64,000 nt of DNA from Armatimonadota bacterium (GTDB lineage Bacteria > Armatimonadota > JADLDR01): contig JADLDR010000114.1 of assembly GCA_020846535.1 (NCBI GenBank), positions 35,368 through 99,367 on the forward strand. Direction: 5' to 3'. Shown here one piece after another: positions 25,981 to 34,775 of the stretch (position 1 is the first letter of the stretch; the number at the start of each line of letters is the position of its first letter). The notes below the pieces were generated by a model. That model was not told where the DNA came from and made no database searches. It was given only the letters and a program-made list of their open reading frames with translations. The position numbers and the translations under genes are program-made.

Positions 25981-27105
25981 TTGAATCCGAAAAACGCATG
26001 GATCGATTTGGTCGAATCCGCCCGGAAGGGAGACCGGCAGGCTTTCGACAGGCTGGCGGATCTCTATAAGGATATGGTTTTCGCCGTCTGCCTGAAGTGG
26101 GCCGGAAACGCCGCCGATGCGGAGGACTTGACACAGGACGCCCTGATCCGGGCCTATACCCGCCTGGACCAACTCGAAGACCCGGCCCGATTCCCGGCCT
26201 GGCTCTGCCGGATCGCCGTCAACCGCTGCAAAACCTGGCTGGCCCGGGAGAAACGGCGCGATATGTCTCTCCTCGAAGCGGAGAATATCCCCGGAGCCGC
26301 CCGACCGGATGACGACGCTCTGGCAGTCCGGGAGGCGATGGCGTCCCTGCCCGAAGACCTCCGCCGCGCTCTCCGGCTCTTCTACCTCGACGGCATGACG
26401 CAGCGGGAGATGGCCTGCCTTTGGCGCGTTCCGGAAAGCACGGTGAAGGGAAGGCTGGACGCCGGACGCCGCAGACTCAGAAAGGAGATGCTCAAAATGG
26501 GACTGATGCCCGACGTCGCGCAGGAAACGGGCGTGGTACTCCTGCCCAACGCCCGCATCGCTGTCGCCGACCCCGACCGGAAAGCGGCCCGGGCGCTGTG
26601 CGATATCTTCAAAAAAGAAGGCTATCCCTGCACGGCCATCACGAGAGGCGACCTTTTGATCGCCCGGCTGCGGCAGGTCATGCCCGGAATCCTCATTCTC
26701 ACCGCCCCTTTCGAGGATATCGATGAGTTCGAGATACTCCGGGCCATGAAAATCGCTCCCCGCCTGCGGGAGATCGCCACCGTTCTGCTCGTTCCGAAAG
26801 AGAAGGCCACCCAGGAACATGTCTTCGCAGGCTGGCAGGCCGGGGTGGAATGCTACCTGACCCGCCCTTATATCCTTGCGGAACTGGTCGACTTCGTGCG
26901 CCGGATCGATCAGAAGACCAAATCCGAACTCTACCGCGCTCTGGCTATCGAACACGCCTGGCACCGCGATACCCCGAAGGTACTGGACTACCTGCGCCAA
27001 GCCGCCGCTACCGGCGGAGAAACGGCGGTCGCGGCGATCCGGGAGGAACCGGCTTTCAACTACATCCGGCACCTGGAGGCGTTTCAGGAGATAGCGGGAG
27101 GATGA
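25981..27105 (+). CDS. ECF-type sigma factor fused to a receiver-like domain
   Basis: A 374-residue protein from a TTG at 25981 (AGAGG 9 bp upstream). Residues 1-165 are an extracytoplasmic-function sigma factor: region 2 with NAADAEDLTQDALIRAYTRL and FPAWLCRIAVNRCKTWL, region 4 with LPEDLRRALRLFYLDGM and MACLWRVPESTVKGRL. Residues about 185-305 have the CheY fold (IAVADPDRKAARALCDIF, ILTAPFEDIDEFEILRAM, CYLTRPYILAELVDFV). The usual phospho-Asp position reads T/A and the conserved Lys is Arg, so it looks like a pseudoreceiver. No anti-sigma gene is adjacent, so the fused domain may be the control element. Confidence 0.85.
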   Translation: MNPKNAWIDLVESARKGDRQAFDRLADLYKDMVFAVCLKWAGNAADAEDLTQDALIRAYTRLDQLEDPARFPAWLCRIAVNRCKTWLAREKRRDMSLLEAENIPGAARPDDDALAVREAMASLPEDLRRALRLFYLDGMTQREMACLWRVPESTVKGRLDAGRRRLRKEMLKMGLMPDVAQETGVVLLPNARIAVADPDRKAARALCDIFKKEGYPCTAITRGDLLIARLRQVMPGILILTAPFEDIDEFEILRAMKIAPRLREIATVLLVPKEKATQEHVFAGWQAGVECYLTRPYILAELVDFVRRIDQKTKSELYRALAIEHAWHRDTPKVLDYLRQAAATGGETAVAAIREEPAFNYIRHLEAFQEIAGG

Positions 27106-27195
27106 AGGCGGGGCATCCCAGGAAACGGGGCAGGGGCGCACAGCCGGGGCCCGATCTCAGGCGCGGCTGTGCGCCCTTTCAATACTGAGCGAAGG

Positions 27196-28443
27196 CTACT
27201 TTCGGACCAGCGCAGGCAAAATCGCCGTCAGCTTGGTTTTGAAATGGCTGCCTGCAGTGAAGTAGAGACTGCCACCGGGAACGTCGGGCCCCTGGAGCCG
27301 AAACACTCCCTGGCCCTGTGCCAAGCGATATTGTTTGCCCTGAACCGGCCAGACTATCCAGGAGCGAACCGTTTGCTTGATGGCCGGCCTTCCCGGTTTC
27401 AGACAGGCCAGCAGAGACGCCAGCTTTGCTTGTTGCCCTGTTCCTCCGGTTCGGAGAATAGGAGCATGATCGCCGGTCAAGCGATACACCTGAATGCTTT
27501 CGGCGCGGGCAAAGCGGGACATCAAAAAGGCTTTAGCATTGGCAGCGAGGGGCACAGATTTGACGCTCAACAACGCCCCTCCCGCAAGGCCGCCACCGAG
27601 CCAATCTCCATTGGCGGCATCGATCCAGACATTCCCGATAGGAGCGCCTTCCGGCTGAGCCACCGCAATCACCCAGGCAAGGCGGGCAAAGGGAACCGAT
27701 TGGGAAGGCAGCGCATACTCCGTCCAAGCATAGTTCGGGCGCAGCACGGACAGCCGGGAGGCAGGGGGATGCTTTTCGTCCAGAACAGCAGGGATGCCTC
27801 TGGCCGCCAGCCCATCCAAGGCCAGCCGGACGGCCCGATTCTCGGGGACAAGGACATCCGTATCGCATTCCGGCGTATTCCAGTTGATTTTGAACTCCAC
27901 TACCCGCTTCTCATACGGCTCGACCCAAACCCAGAAGGAATCCGGTGTCGTGTAGCCGCGGAGTTGGCGCTGGAACAGCACATTCCAGATGCCTGCGCTG
28001 GAGTCGCCTGCCGCCGCTTTGGGCCGGTAGGCCAGCGCCGCCTGCACAGAAGTCTCCGACAGGGGCAAGGCCATACGGTCGGCAAACGCTCTCGCCTGTT
28101 CGATGGCCTCGGTTTCGTTTGTCAGGAGCGGCGCTTCCTTTTGGGATAAGCGTTGATTGATCTCTTCTATCTGCCGGGTCGCGTGGAACCAGAGGATTCG
28201 GCCTGTCTCCCGGTGCGCCTGCACGAACGCCTGCGGCCATATCACATACCAGGTCGGCTCCTGCGTGCCGGGCAATCGAGCCATTGAGACCTCCGGGGCC
28301 TCTTGGCCTACCGGAACCTCCAGGCTCTTGAGGAAGGCTTGCGCGGTTTGCACCGCCTGGTCGCGGCTGATCTCGCCGTAGGCGCTCATGCCTACAAACA
28401 AGAAAAGGCCGATCACTAGGGCGATATTCTTAAAGGCTTTCAT
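27196..28443 (-). CDS. Secreted protein with YPEB/PepSY-like region
   Basis: A 415-residue exported protein; ATG 28443 gives MKAFKNIALVIGLFLFVGMSAYGE, a signal peptide. Residues 30-75 (ISRDQAVQTAQAFLKSL ... WYVIWPQAFVQAHRETGRI) and 100-125 (ETEAIEQARAFADRM) look like PepSY/YPEB repeats, small domains that inhibit peptidases or bind partners outside the membrane. A later WVIAVAQPEGAPIGNVWIDAANGDWLGGG, read as WVIAVAQPEG and VWIDAANGDWLGGG, repeats the same theme. An unusual LACLKPGRPAIKQTVR segment is encoded by a 51-bp sequence repeated at 30507. It lies 8 bp after the next secreted gene and is probably co-transcribed with it. Confidence 0.65.
   Translation of the reverse strand: MKAFKNIALVIGLFLFVGMSAYGEISRDQAVQTAQAFLKSLEVPVGQEAPEVSMARLPGTQEPTWYVIWPQAFVQAHRETGRILWFHATRQIEEINQRLSQKEAPLLTNETEAIEQARAFADRMALPLSETSVQAALAYRPKAAAGDSSAGIWNVLFQRQLRGYTTPDSFWVWVEPYEKRVVEFKINWNTPECDTDVLVPENRAVRLALDGLAARGIPAVLDEKHPPASRLSVLRPNYAWTEYALPSQSVPFARLAWVIAVAQPEGAPIGNVWIDAANGDWLGGGLAGGALLSVKSVPLAANAKAFLMSRFARAESIQVYRLTGDHAPILRTGGTGQQAKLASLLACLKPGRPAIKQTVRSWIVWPVQGKQYRLAQGQGVFRLQGPDVPGGSLYFTAGSHFKTKLTAILPALVRK
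27364..27414 (-). repeat. 51-bp exact repeat, in-frame copy inside a coding sequence
   Basis: This 51-bp segment is identical to 30507-30557. Here it is read in frame as LACLKPGRPAIKQTVR within the secreted protein gene. It contains the palindrome GGCCGGCC. Confidence 0.75.
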
Positions 28444-28451
28444 GGCTCCTC

Positions 28452-29453
28452 CTATTTCCACCAACCCGATCCTTCATAAACACCATGTAGTTTGGTAAGC
28501 TCATCACCACGTGAAATCAGATGAGCGTTTGGATATTGATTGTTAGGATAGGTGGTATAGGTTGTCATCGCACTGGCAATGGCATCCTCGGCTTTATTCT
28601 GTCCTTCCATACACGCCCAAAAAGTATCGGCAGCAGATTGGGCAGCAGGGAAGTACATGACGGCATCCCATCCTACAAAAACCCGGTCTACGCTATTGTC
28701 GCCTATCCCGAAAGCAGTCTCCCAATCCACATGACTGGCGCTGCTGCATCCATTCAATAAAACGACATTGATAGGTACCACCGCTGTACGCTGGCCCATT
28801 GCCGAGTTCACCTCCCCGGTAGTAATCGTAACACCTCCGCTACCTCCGGGCGGTTGAGCCGAATCATCGGTCATGGTTGTTTGAGTGGCATGAGTCGAAT
28901 AGTGCAAGGCGGTGTCGACTTTGACGCTTGCCAGAACATTCTGCTTAGTCCACCCTCCGGCAGAAGTTGAGGTAGCGCCATGATTCATTCCGTTGAATGC
29001 GGTTCTGACCAGGTTAGCTATCGCTTCCGTATCTTCAAACTGTTTTCTGCAAAAAACAGAGGACTTATTATATATTTTATCCTGATAGATACGGTTGCTT
29101 CTACCCTCTTGACCGGAGGTGTTGTGGCCTACGACCAGCAATTGTATTGAAGCGTCATGTGCGAAGTGGGTGGAATCAAAAACGACCGATATATCCAGGC
29201 GGGTTTTTGTTATATCGGTGTTAGTCACTGTCCGAAGCTGGCTGCCTCCAATCCAAATGGTGGCATCGGTTATGTAACCAACATCGGTGCTTGCCCAGCC
29301 GCTTACCAGACAATTGGTTCCAGAAAATGTTTTCACCATTGGAGGCATATTTAATCCTGCCGTACAGGTGGCTTCGGTCCTTAAGTAACTGCCATCCAGG
29401 CATAGGATTAGAAAAACAGCGGCGAAAAGTAGAAACATTGTGCGACATTGCAT
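28452..29453 (-). CDS. Secreted protein, possibly caspase-like in part
   Basis: A 333-residue exported protein; ATG 29453 has GGGGAGG 5 bp upstream and gives MQCRTMFLLFAAVFLILCLDG. The N-terminal third has Ig-like strands (ATIWIGGSQLRTVTNTDITK). The second half alternates hydrophobic strands and loops: VPINVVLLNGCSSASHVDW and VDRVFVGWDAVMYFPAAQ. The LLNGCSSA segment and an earlier ALHYSTHAT hint at a caspase/peptidase C14-like Cys-His arrangement, but this is weak. It is followed after 8 bp by the YPEB-like secreted gene. An adjacent LuxR regulator at 29682 reads in the same direction. Confidence 0.5.
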   Translation of the reverse strand: MQCRTMFLLFAAVFLILCLDGSYLRTEATCTAGLNMPPMVKTFSGTNCLVSGWASTDVGYITDATIWIGGSQLRTVTNTDITKTRLDISVVFDSTHFAHDASIQLLVVGHNTSGQEGRSNRIYQDKIYNKSSVFCRKQFEDTEAIANLVRTAFNGMNHGATSTSAGGWTKQNVLASVKVDTALHYSTHATQTTMTDDSAQPPGGSGGVTITTGEVNSAMGQRTAVVPINVVLLNGCSSASHVDWETAFGIGDNSVDRVFVGWDAVMYFPAAQSAADTFWACMEGQNKAEDAIASAMTTYTTYPNNQYPNAHLISRGDELTKLHGVYEGSGWWK

Positions 29454-29465
29454 TTTTACCTCCCC

Positions 29466-29487
29466 AAAAATCCTGCGTAGGATTTTT
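29466..29487 (-). promoter_or_regulatory. Hairpin in the 5' leader of the 29453 gene
   Basis: On the minus strand AAAAATCCT-ACGC-AGGATTTTT forms a 9-bp stem ending a few bases before the SD GGGGAGG. The run of Ts on its 3' side makes it look like a terminator or attenuator directly upstream of the translation start. Confidence 0.4.
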
Positions 29488-29681
29488 TTCAAAGTGATGT
29501 TTCCACCTACACTTTTGCTTGAATCAATTCCCTCCTTTCTTCTATAAACCTTCGCGATTGGTCTATCATTTACTCTACATTGGAACACCCCTTTCCCTTG
29601 AAATTGAATTTATTATACCAAAAGAGCTAAAGCAAGGCAATATGCTAAAAAGCATATTTTCCATAGAATCCACCGATAATT

Positions 29682-30485
29682 TCACTCTGGCAGCTTCTTT
29701 AAAACCAATAGCGTCAGGTCGATTCGATGATGAGTGCTTGTTTTCTCGCGAATATGCTCAATATGGTTTTTCACTGTCCCTGAAGCGATATATAGCTTTT
29801 GCGCTATTTGCTCATCCGAATTACCTTCGATTACGGCATGCAGCACCTCTCTTTCCCGCTTTGACAGATGATACTGATCGGCGATTGCGCCTATCAGCGC
29901 GGCTCTTCCCAGCCTGCCTTGAACCTGAAGCACTCTTCGGGCTGCCGTTGCGAAGGAGGGCTGCCATTGGGCTAAATGCTCCATAAATTCGCTTGAAAAA
30001 TCGCCCTCCGCTTGAGAGCGAAGGAATAGGGACCAAGCTAACAGTTGGCGCTCATGAGACGCGGTGACGACTGCCCCGTAGAGCCAGCCGTCAGGTTCAA
30101 GCCAATGGCGGTACAAAGGTGAAGCGATGAGTTCCTGTATGGGCATATAGTCGCTCAGCCGGGCAACCGGCAAGGCTTGACGGAGCAACCATTTGCGCCA
30201 AGCTATTGGAGTCTTCTGGGTGTCTGCCAAAGGAAGGGCTTGCGCCGCTTCGGTTTCCTGTTGTAGAATCCAAAGATTATTGTTCAAAGAGACGACTATC
30301 GGTGTATGGATGCTTGTAGAAAGGCTATAGAGCGACTGATAAAATTCGGATGGCGTGTAGCAACGGTTTAACGCTTCAGAAGAAGTTTGTAATAATGAGA
30401 TTGCCCTGTTCATGAAACGCCTCTGGGACATAAGAATTGTTTGAGTTTTATAGATTGAACGATAAGAGTAACCTATAAGTTCCAT
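29682..30485 (-). CDS. LuxR-family HTH transcriptional regulator
   Basis: A 267-residue protein from ATG 30485 (AAGGA 4 bp before); internal ATGs at 30431 and 30413 lack SDs. The C-terminal 65 residues are a LuxR/GerE helix-turn-helix (LSKREREVLHAVIEGNSDEQ, IAQKLYIASGTVKNHIEHI, REKTSTHHRIDL). The N-terminal 190 residues resemble no clear domain but could be a GAF-like sensor (IVVSLNNNLWILQQE). It may control the two secreted-protein genes downstream (228 bp away), a positional inference. GC content is lower than the flanks. Confidence 0.85.
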   Translation of the reverse strand: MELIGYSYRSIYKTQTILMSQRRFMNRAISLLQTSSEALNRCYTPSEFYQSLYSLSTSIHTPIVVSLNNNLWILQQETEAAQALPLADTQKTPIAWRKWLLRQALPVARLSDYMPIQELIASPLYRHWLEPDGWLYGAVVTASHERQLLAWSLFLRSQAEGDFSSEFMEHLAQWQPSFATAARRVLQVQGRLGRAALIGAIADQYHLSKREREVLHAVIEGNSDEQIAQKLYIASGTVKNHIEHIREKTSTHHRIDLTLLVLKKLPE

Positions 30486-30506
30486 CTATTCCTTGACAGT
30501 CCTGAT

Positions 30507-30557
30507 GCGAACCGTTTGCTTGATGGCCGGCCTTCCCGGTTTCAGACAGGCCAGCAG
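30507..30557 (-). repeat. 51-bp exact repeat, intergenic copy
   Basis: Identical to 27364-27414, here in the divergent gap between the LuxR gene and the radical SAM gene. Read leftward it still encodes LACLKPGRPAIKQTVR but in no recognisable gene. Confidence 0.75.
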
Positions 30558-30641
30558 GAATCTCTCTCCCTTTGGCGAATCCATCTTTCGTGTCCTTCTC
30601 ATAATTGCGCGCCGCAAAGCCGATCCCTGAAGGGAGATTTC

Positions 30642-31619
30642 ATGCAACAAAACGGCCAGATCATGATGACCTATCGGTGCAGCGCCGCCTGCCGGCACTG
30701 TCTGGTCATGGCGGCCCCGCAGCAGGACGCCAGCCGGGTTAGTATCGAGCGGGCCGTCGAATACGGCCTCGATTTCGCCCGCCTGGGCCGGGCCGTCATC
30801 ATTGCCGGCGGCGAGGCGCTGCTTTTCTACGATCACGTCCTCAAGATGGTGCGGGCGCTGCGGGACGTGGGGGTTCCGGTCGCCTTCGTGGAATCCAACG
30901 GCTCCTGGTGCGCGTCCGATGAGCGGGTGCGGGAACGGCTCTCCCGGCTCCAGGAGGCCGGGATGGAGGGGATGTACTTCAGCGTCGATTGCTGGCACCA
31001 GGAATTCATTCCCGCCCAGAGAGTCTGGCGGGGGATCCGGATCGCCCGGGAGATGTTCGGCCCCGACAGAGTATATCCGATGGGCATCGGTCTGGAGGAG
31101 GCCCGGCAGGCGGAGCAAGCAGCCGGGGATGACGAGAAGCGGCGGTGGGCGGCAGGCAATGGCATTCACTTCATCGGCAGGGCCGCGCCCGACCTGGCCC
31201 CGCTCGTGGAACCCGTGCCGCTGGCCGATCTGTGCGCTCAGGACTGCCGGGCCGACCTCGATATCGATGCCCTGCCCGAGATCCAGGTAGACCCCTTCGG
31301 CTTCGTGCGGCCCGACTGGTGCCCGGGCGTCAATCTGGGCAACACCCACCGGGAGCGGCTGGCCGACCTGGCCCGGACGCGGCGGGTGCAAGAAACCCCG
31401 CTCCTGCGCGGCCTGGCCGAACGAGGCCCGGCCTCCCTGCTCCCGCTGGCGAAGAGCCTGGGCATCACGCCCGAACCCGCCTATGCCTCGAAGTGCCACC
31501 TGTGCTTCGACCTGCGGCGGCAGATGGTGAAGGCCATGCCGCAGGAATTCGGGCCGCCGCATGTGTACCGGGTCGCCCCGGGCAGAAGTGGCCGACCCCT
31601 CCTGAACAAGTCCGATTGA
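30642..31619 (+). CDS. Radical SAM protein with extra C-terminal cysteines
   Basis: A 325-residue protein from ATG 30642 (AGGGAG upstream). The AdoMet-cluster motif is YRCSAACRHCL (C-x3-C-x2-C at residues 13-20), followed by VIIAGGEALLFYD (the GGE AdoMet-binding motif) and VAFVESNGSWC. The C-terminal part contains CAQDC, VDPFGFVRPDWCPGVNLGN and SKCHLCFDLRR, a spacing that resembles a SPASM-like auxiliary iron-sulfur site. Such proteins modify peptides or act as dehydrogenases; no precursor peptide was recognised nearby. The AdoMet methyltransferase 39 bp downstream may work with it. Confidence 0.85.
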   Translation: MQQNGQIMMTYRCSAACRHCLVMAAPQQDASRVSIERAVEYGLDFARLGRAVIIAGGEALLFYDHVLKMVRALRDVGVPVAFVESNGSWCASDERVRERLSRLQEAGMEGMYFSVDCWHQEFIPAQRVWRGIRIAREMFGPDRVYPMGIGLEEARQAEQAAGDDEKRRWAAGNGIHFIGRAAPDLAPLVEPVPLADLCAQDCRADLDIDALPEIQVDPFGFVRPDWCPGVNLGNTHRERLADLARTRRVQETPLLRGLAERGPASLLPLAKSLGITPEPAYASKCHLCFDLRRQMVKAMPQEFGPPHVYRVAPGRSGRPLLNKSD

Positions 31620-31658
31620 TGGGGTCGGGCTCATGGGATGCCGGGAGAAAGGCTATTC

Positions 31659-32396
31659 ATGCAAGAAGGTTCCGAGGCTTTTGCCCGGCTCGCTCAGGAC
31701 TATGCGCGCTTTCGTCCGGGCTATCCGGTCGCTATCCTTCAGGAACTGGCAGACGCCTGCGGCCTGACGCCTGCTTGGGCGGTCGCGGATATCGGATCGG
31801 GCACCGGGAATTTGGCCCGGCTCTTTCTGGACGCTGGCCATACAGTGGTCGGGATCGAGCCGAATCGTCAGATGCGCGAGGCCGGAGAGCGCCATTTGGC
31901 CCCTTATCCGGCGTTTCGCAGCCTGGACGGCTCTGCCGAGGACATTCCCCTTCCTCCGCAGAGCGTCGACCTGGTCACCGTGGGCCAGGCGCTTCACTGG
32001 TTTGACATCGAACGGGCCAAGGGCGAATTCCGGCGCATCCTGCGCGGAGGCCGCCAGGTGGCGGTGGCCTGGAACGACCGGCGGCCCGATCCCGAAGGTT
32101 TCTTCGAGGCGTACCGCGCTCTGACACGCGATTGCCTGAACCATGTTCCGACCTCTTTTCAGAGGCCCCTCTCCGCCGGCCTCGACCGGCTCTTCGAGGT
32201 CGCCGCAGTGCGGCACGCCAGTTTCGACCACATGCAGGCATTCGATCTGGAGGGCTTCCTGGGACGCGCCCGATCTTCCGGCTATCGCATCGATCCCGAT
32301 ATGGCCGCACGTCTGGGCGACCTCTTTAGCCGTTACCAGCAGAGAGGGACAGTTGTATTCCACTATAGAATGGAACTGTATATCGGCCAGTTGTAA
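31659..32396 (+). CDS. Class I SAM-dependent methyltransferase
   Basis: A 245-residue Methyltransf_11-type enzyme. ATG 31659 has GAAAGG upstream; an ATG at 31638 is less likely. It opens with FARLAQDYARFRPGYPVAIL. Motif I is VADIGSGTGNLARLFLDAGH, the acidic loop end VVGIEPNRQMRE, and DLVTVGQALHWFDIERAKGE is typical of the family. Substrate unknown. It follows the radical SAM gene by 39 bp. Confidence 0.88.
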   Translation: MQEGSEAFARLAQDYARFRPGYPVAILQELADACGLTPAWAVADIGSGTGNLARLFLDAGHTVVGIEPNRQMREAGERHLAPYPAFRSLDGSAEDIPLPPQSVDLVTVGQALHWFDIERAKGEFRRILRGGRQVAVAWNDRRPDPEGFFEAYRALTRDCLNHVPTSFQRPLSAGLDRLFEVAAVRHASFDHMQAFDLEGFLGRARSSGYRIDPDMAARLGDLFSRYQQRGTVVFHYRMELYIGQL

Positions 32397-32455
32397 GTTC
32401 TCTGCCGGATCCCTATATCTATCTCCAATGTTCCGAAAAAGAACCGGATGCTTGG

Positions 32456-32883
32456 ATGCATGATGTAACCCATATATTTTACACCATCGGCTACGGCAAC
32501 CGCGCCCCGGATGCCTTCATCGCCCTGCTCCGCGGACACGGCAGCCTCACCGTGCCGATGTCCGGCAGTCGCCCCATCGGGCCTATTCGGGGTCGTATGC
32601 CAAATCCCGCACCCCGGAGCGCGGCATCGAACGGCTTCTCTCGGAGGCCGGAATCGGGTGCGCCTGGCTGCCGGAGTTGGGAAATCCCTACCGGGATGCC
32701 GGAGATTGGGAAGAGCGGTATGAGGATCTGCTGGAACGAGAGGGCGAGGAGCGAACGAAAAGGCTGCTGCCCCTTCCGGCTCCCTGGTGCTTGCTGTGCG
32801 CGGAGATGGATGCAAACCGCTGCCACCGGAAGCGGATCGCCGCCTATCTGGAGCGGCAAGGCTGGGCAGCCGCGCATCTCTGA
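32456..32883 (+). pseudogene. DUF488-family gene with a single-base frameshift
   Basis: The frame from ATG 32456 reads IFYTIGYGNRAPDAFIALL, the DUF488 start, up to LTV at about 32550. The next frame then reads ADVRQSPHRAYSGSYAKS, ERLLSEAGIGCAWLPELGN and PWCLLCAEMDANRCHRKRIA to TGA at 32881-32883. The last motif (C-A-E-x4-C-H-R) is the family hallmark. One missing base near 32551 restores a single 143-codon frame. This is therefore a disabled gene or an assembly error; DUF488 function is unknown. Confidence 0.75.
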
Positions 32884-32892
32884 CCGGAGAGG

Positions 32893-33660
32893 CTACGGAT
32901 AAGCCCGGCGGAAGCTGTGCATGACCCAGGCGATGGTCACAGCCCCCACGACCAGGGCCACCCCGAAGCCGCGCCCGATGACATCCCACTGCCAGCCTGC
33001 GCTCGTCAGCGCCCGGATGGCCTCCAGAATCGCCGTCACCGGATTGATCTGCACGGCCACCTTGTACCAGCCCGAAAGCAGCGGCAGCGGGAGCTGGGAG
33101 GTGGTGATAAAGGTCAGCGGAAAAAAGAGGATAAAGGAGGATTGGGTGGCCCGCTGGTTGCGCGTCAGGAGGGCAATCGCCATCCCGATGGCAGACCAGG
33201 CCATCCCGAAGAGGCTGCACAGCGCCAGGATCACCGCAAACCCCGCCAGCCCGGTCGCCAGCCTGCCGCCCGAGAGCAGAATGATCCCGACGACCAGGGA
33301 GGTCTGCGCCGCCGCCCGGAGGCCCACCGCCATCAGCTTCCCGATCACGATGGCGATATGGTGGATCGGGGCGATCATGAGCTTGTCCAGGTAGCCGCTG
33401 GTGATATCCACCACCAGGTCGATCCCGGCGTCCCCGGACGAGAAAAAGACGGCCATCAGGATCGCCACCGGCGCATAAAAGGTGAGATAGCTCCCGCTCT
33501 CGAAGCCCGGCAGGTTCGTCAGCGCCGCAAAGGCCGCGCTGTTGATCACGAAAAAGAAGGCGGGCATGAACAGGGAGGAGATCAGGGCCGCGGTAGGCCG
33601 CATCGACTGCTTGAGGCCGCGCACGAAGAGATAGCCGGTTTCCACCAGGAGTCCCCTCAT
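32893..33660 (-). CDS. ABC-2-type exporter permease (DrrB-like)
   Basis: A 255-residue membrane protein from ATG 33660, overlapping the ATPase stop by four bases. Six hydrophobic helices are visible, with SSLFMPAFFFVINSAAF, DITSGYLDKLMIAP and GMAWSAIGMAIAL (the ABC-2 signature region), and SGWYKVAVQINPVTAILEAI. Together with the ATPase it forms a drug- or lipid-exporter of the daunorubicin-resistance type. The gene ends 10 bp from the convergent DUF488 remnant. Confidence 0.9.
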   Translation of the reverse strand: MRGLLVETGYLFVRGLKQSMRPTAALISSLFMPAFFFVINSAAFAALTNLPGFESGSYLTFYAPVAILMAVFFSSGDAGIDLVVDITSGYLDKLMIAPIHHIAIVIGKLMAVGLRAAAQTSLVVGIILLSGGRLATGLAGFAVILALCSLFGMAWSAIGMAIALLTRNQRATQSSFILFFPLTFITTSQLPLPLLSGWYKVAVQINPVTAILEAIRALTSAGWQWDVIGRGFGVALVVGAVTIAWVMHSFRRAYP

Positions 33661-34655
33661 CGCCACCCCTCTACAAAGGGGTCCCGCCCGGTCACCAGCG
33701 CGGTATCGTCCTCCAGGATGGAACGGCCCACCAGCCGCACGAATACATCCTCCAGGGTCGGCTGCGCGATACTGAGGGCCACCGGTGCGGCCCCGAGGTC
33801 GCTGAGTCGCTGGATCAGGCGGGGCAGCATCGCCCCGGCCCGGGAGTGCGTCAGCCGTATCTGGTGGTCCTGGACGCTGAGGGCCGCCTCCGGCTCCAGC
33901 AGTTCGCGGATGCTTCCGGATACCTTCTCCAGCCCGGTTTCAGGCGCGAACTGGAGGGTGACCAGATCGCCTCCCAGCCCGGCCTTCAGGTCGGCGGGGG
34001 TTCCCTGCCTGACAATCTGGCCGTGGTCGATGATCGCCAGGGTGCGGCACAGTGCGTCGGCCTCTTCCATGTAGTGGGTGGTCAGGAAAATGGTGGTTCC
34101 CTCCCGGTTGAATTCCCTTAACGCATCCCAGAGGGTGCGCCGCGCCCGGGGATCCAGCCCCTGGGTCGGCTCGTCCAGAAAGAGAATTCGGGGGCGGTGC
34201 ATCAGCGTCCCGGCCAGGTCCAGCCGCCGCCGCATCCCGCCCGAATACTGATTCACCCAGCGGTGCGCCACCTGGCTCAGGCCCACCAGTTCGAGGAGTT
34301 CTCCCGCCCGGGCGCGGGCTTGGCGCGGAGACAGGCCGTACAGCACCCCCAGAAGCTGGAGGTTCTCATACCCGCTGGCAAGGTTGTCCAGACTGATCTC
34401 CTGCATGGCAAACCCGATGGTACGGCGCACATCCTGGGGCCGGCGCTCGATATCGAAGCCGGCCACCCGGACGCTACCGCTCGTGGGACGTAGCAGGGTC
34501 GCCAGAATCCGCATCGTGGTCGTCTTCCCCGCGCCGTTGGGGCCGAGAAACCCGAAGAAATCGCCTCCCGCCACTGTAAAGGAGATATCCTCGACTGCGG
34601 AAGCGCTTCCGTATCGCTTCACCAGATGTTCTACGCCGATGATGGGTGCTGACAT
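33657..34655 (-). CDS. ABC exporter ATP-binding protein (DrrA-like)
   Basis: A 332-residue ATPase. Walker A is GPNGAGKTT, Q-loop FAMQEISLDN, signature YSGGMRRRLDLAG, Walker B RILFLDEPTQGLDPRARRT, H-loop LTTHYMEEAD. The about 100-residue C-terminal extension after the nucleotide-binding domain (ALSVQDHQIRLTHSRAGA, QPTLEDVFVRLVGR) is typical of DrrA-type multidrug ATPases. Co-transcribed with the permease by ATGA overlap. Confidence 0.93.
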   Translation of the reverse strand: MSAPIIGVEHLVKRYGSASAVEDISFTVAGGDFFGFLGPNGAGKTTTMRILATLLRPTSGSVRVAGFDIERRPQDVRRTIGFAMQEISLDNLASGYENLQLLGVLYGLSPRQARARAGELLELVGLSQVAHRWVNQYSGGMRRRLDLAGTLMHRPRILFLDEPTQGLDPRARRTLWDALREFNREGTTIFLTTHYMEEADALCRTLAIIDHGQIVRQGTPADLKAGLGGDLVTLQFAPETGLEKVSGSIRELLEPEAALSVQDHQIRLTHSRAGAMLPRLIQRLSDLGAAPVALSIAQPTLEDVFVRLVGRSILEDDTALVTGRDPFVEGWR

Positions 34656-34775
34656 TCCGAATCCTTCTCCGCTGCCCCGGAGGAATCGCGAGGGCGGAAT
34701 CGAACAATAATGCTATGATTTTACCTCCAACCCCGGCGGCTGTCAACCGCCCCTGTCGCTTCAAGGAGAAATCCG

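Noticed and set aside
28452..29453. Active caspase-like peptidase
   Set aside because: Only a loose NGC-S motif and a distant H were seen; order and spacing are not convincing enough for a functional call.
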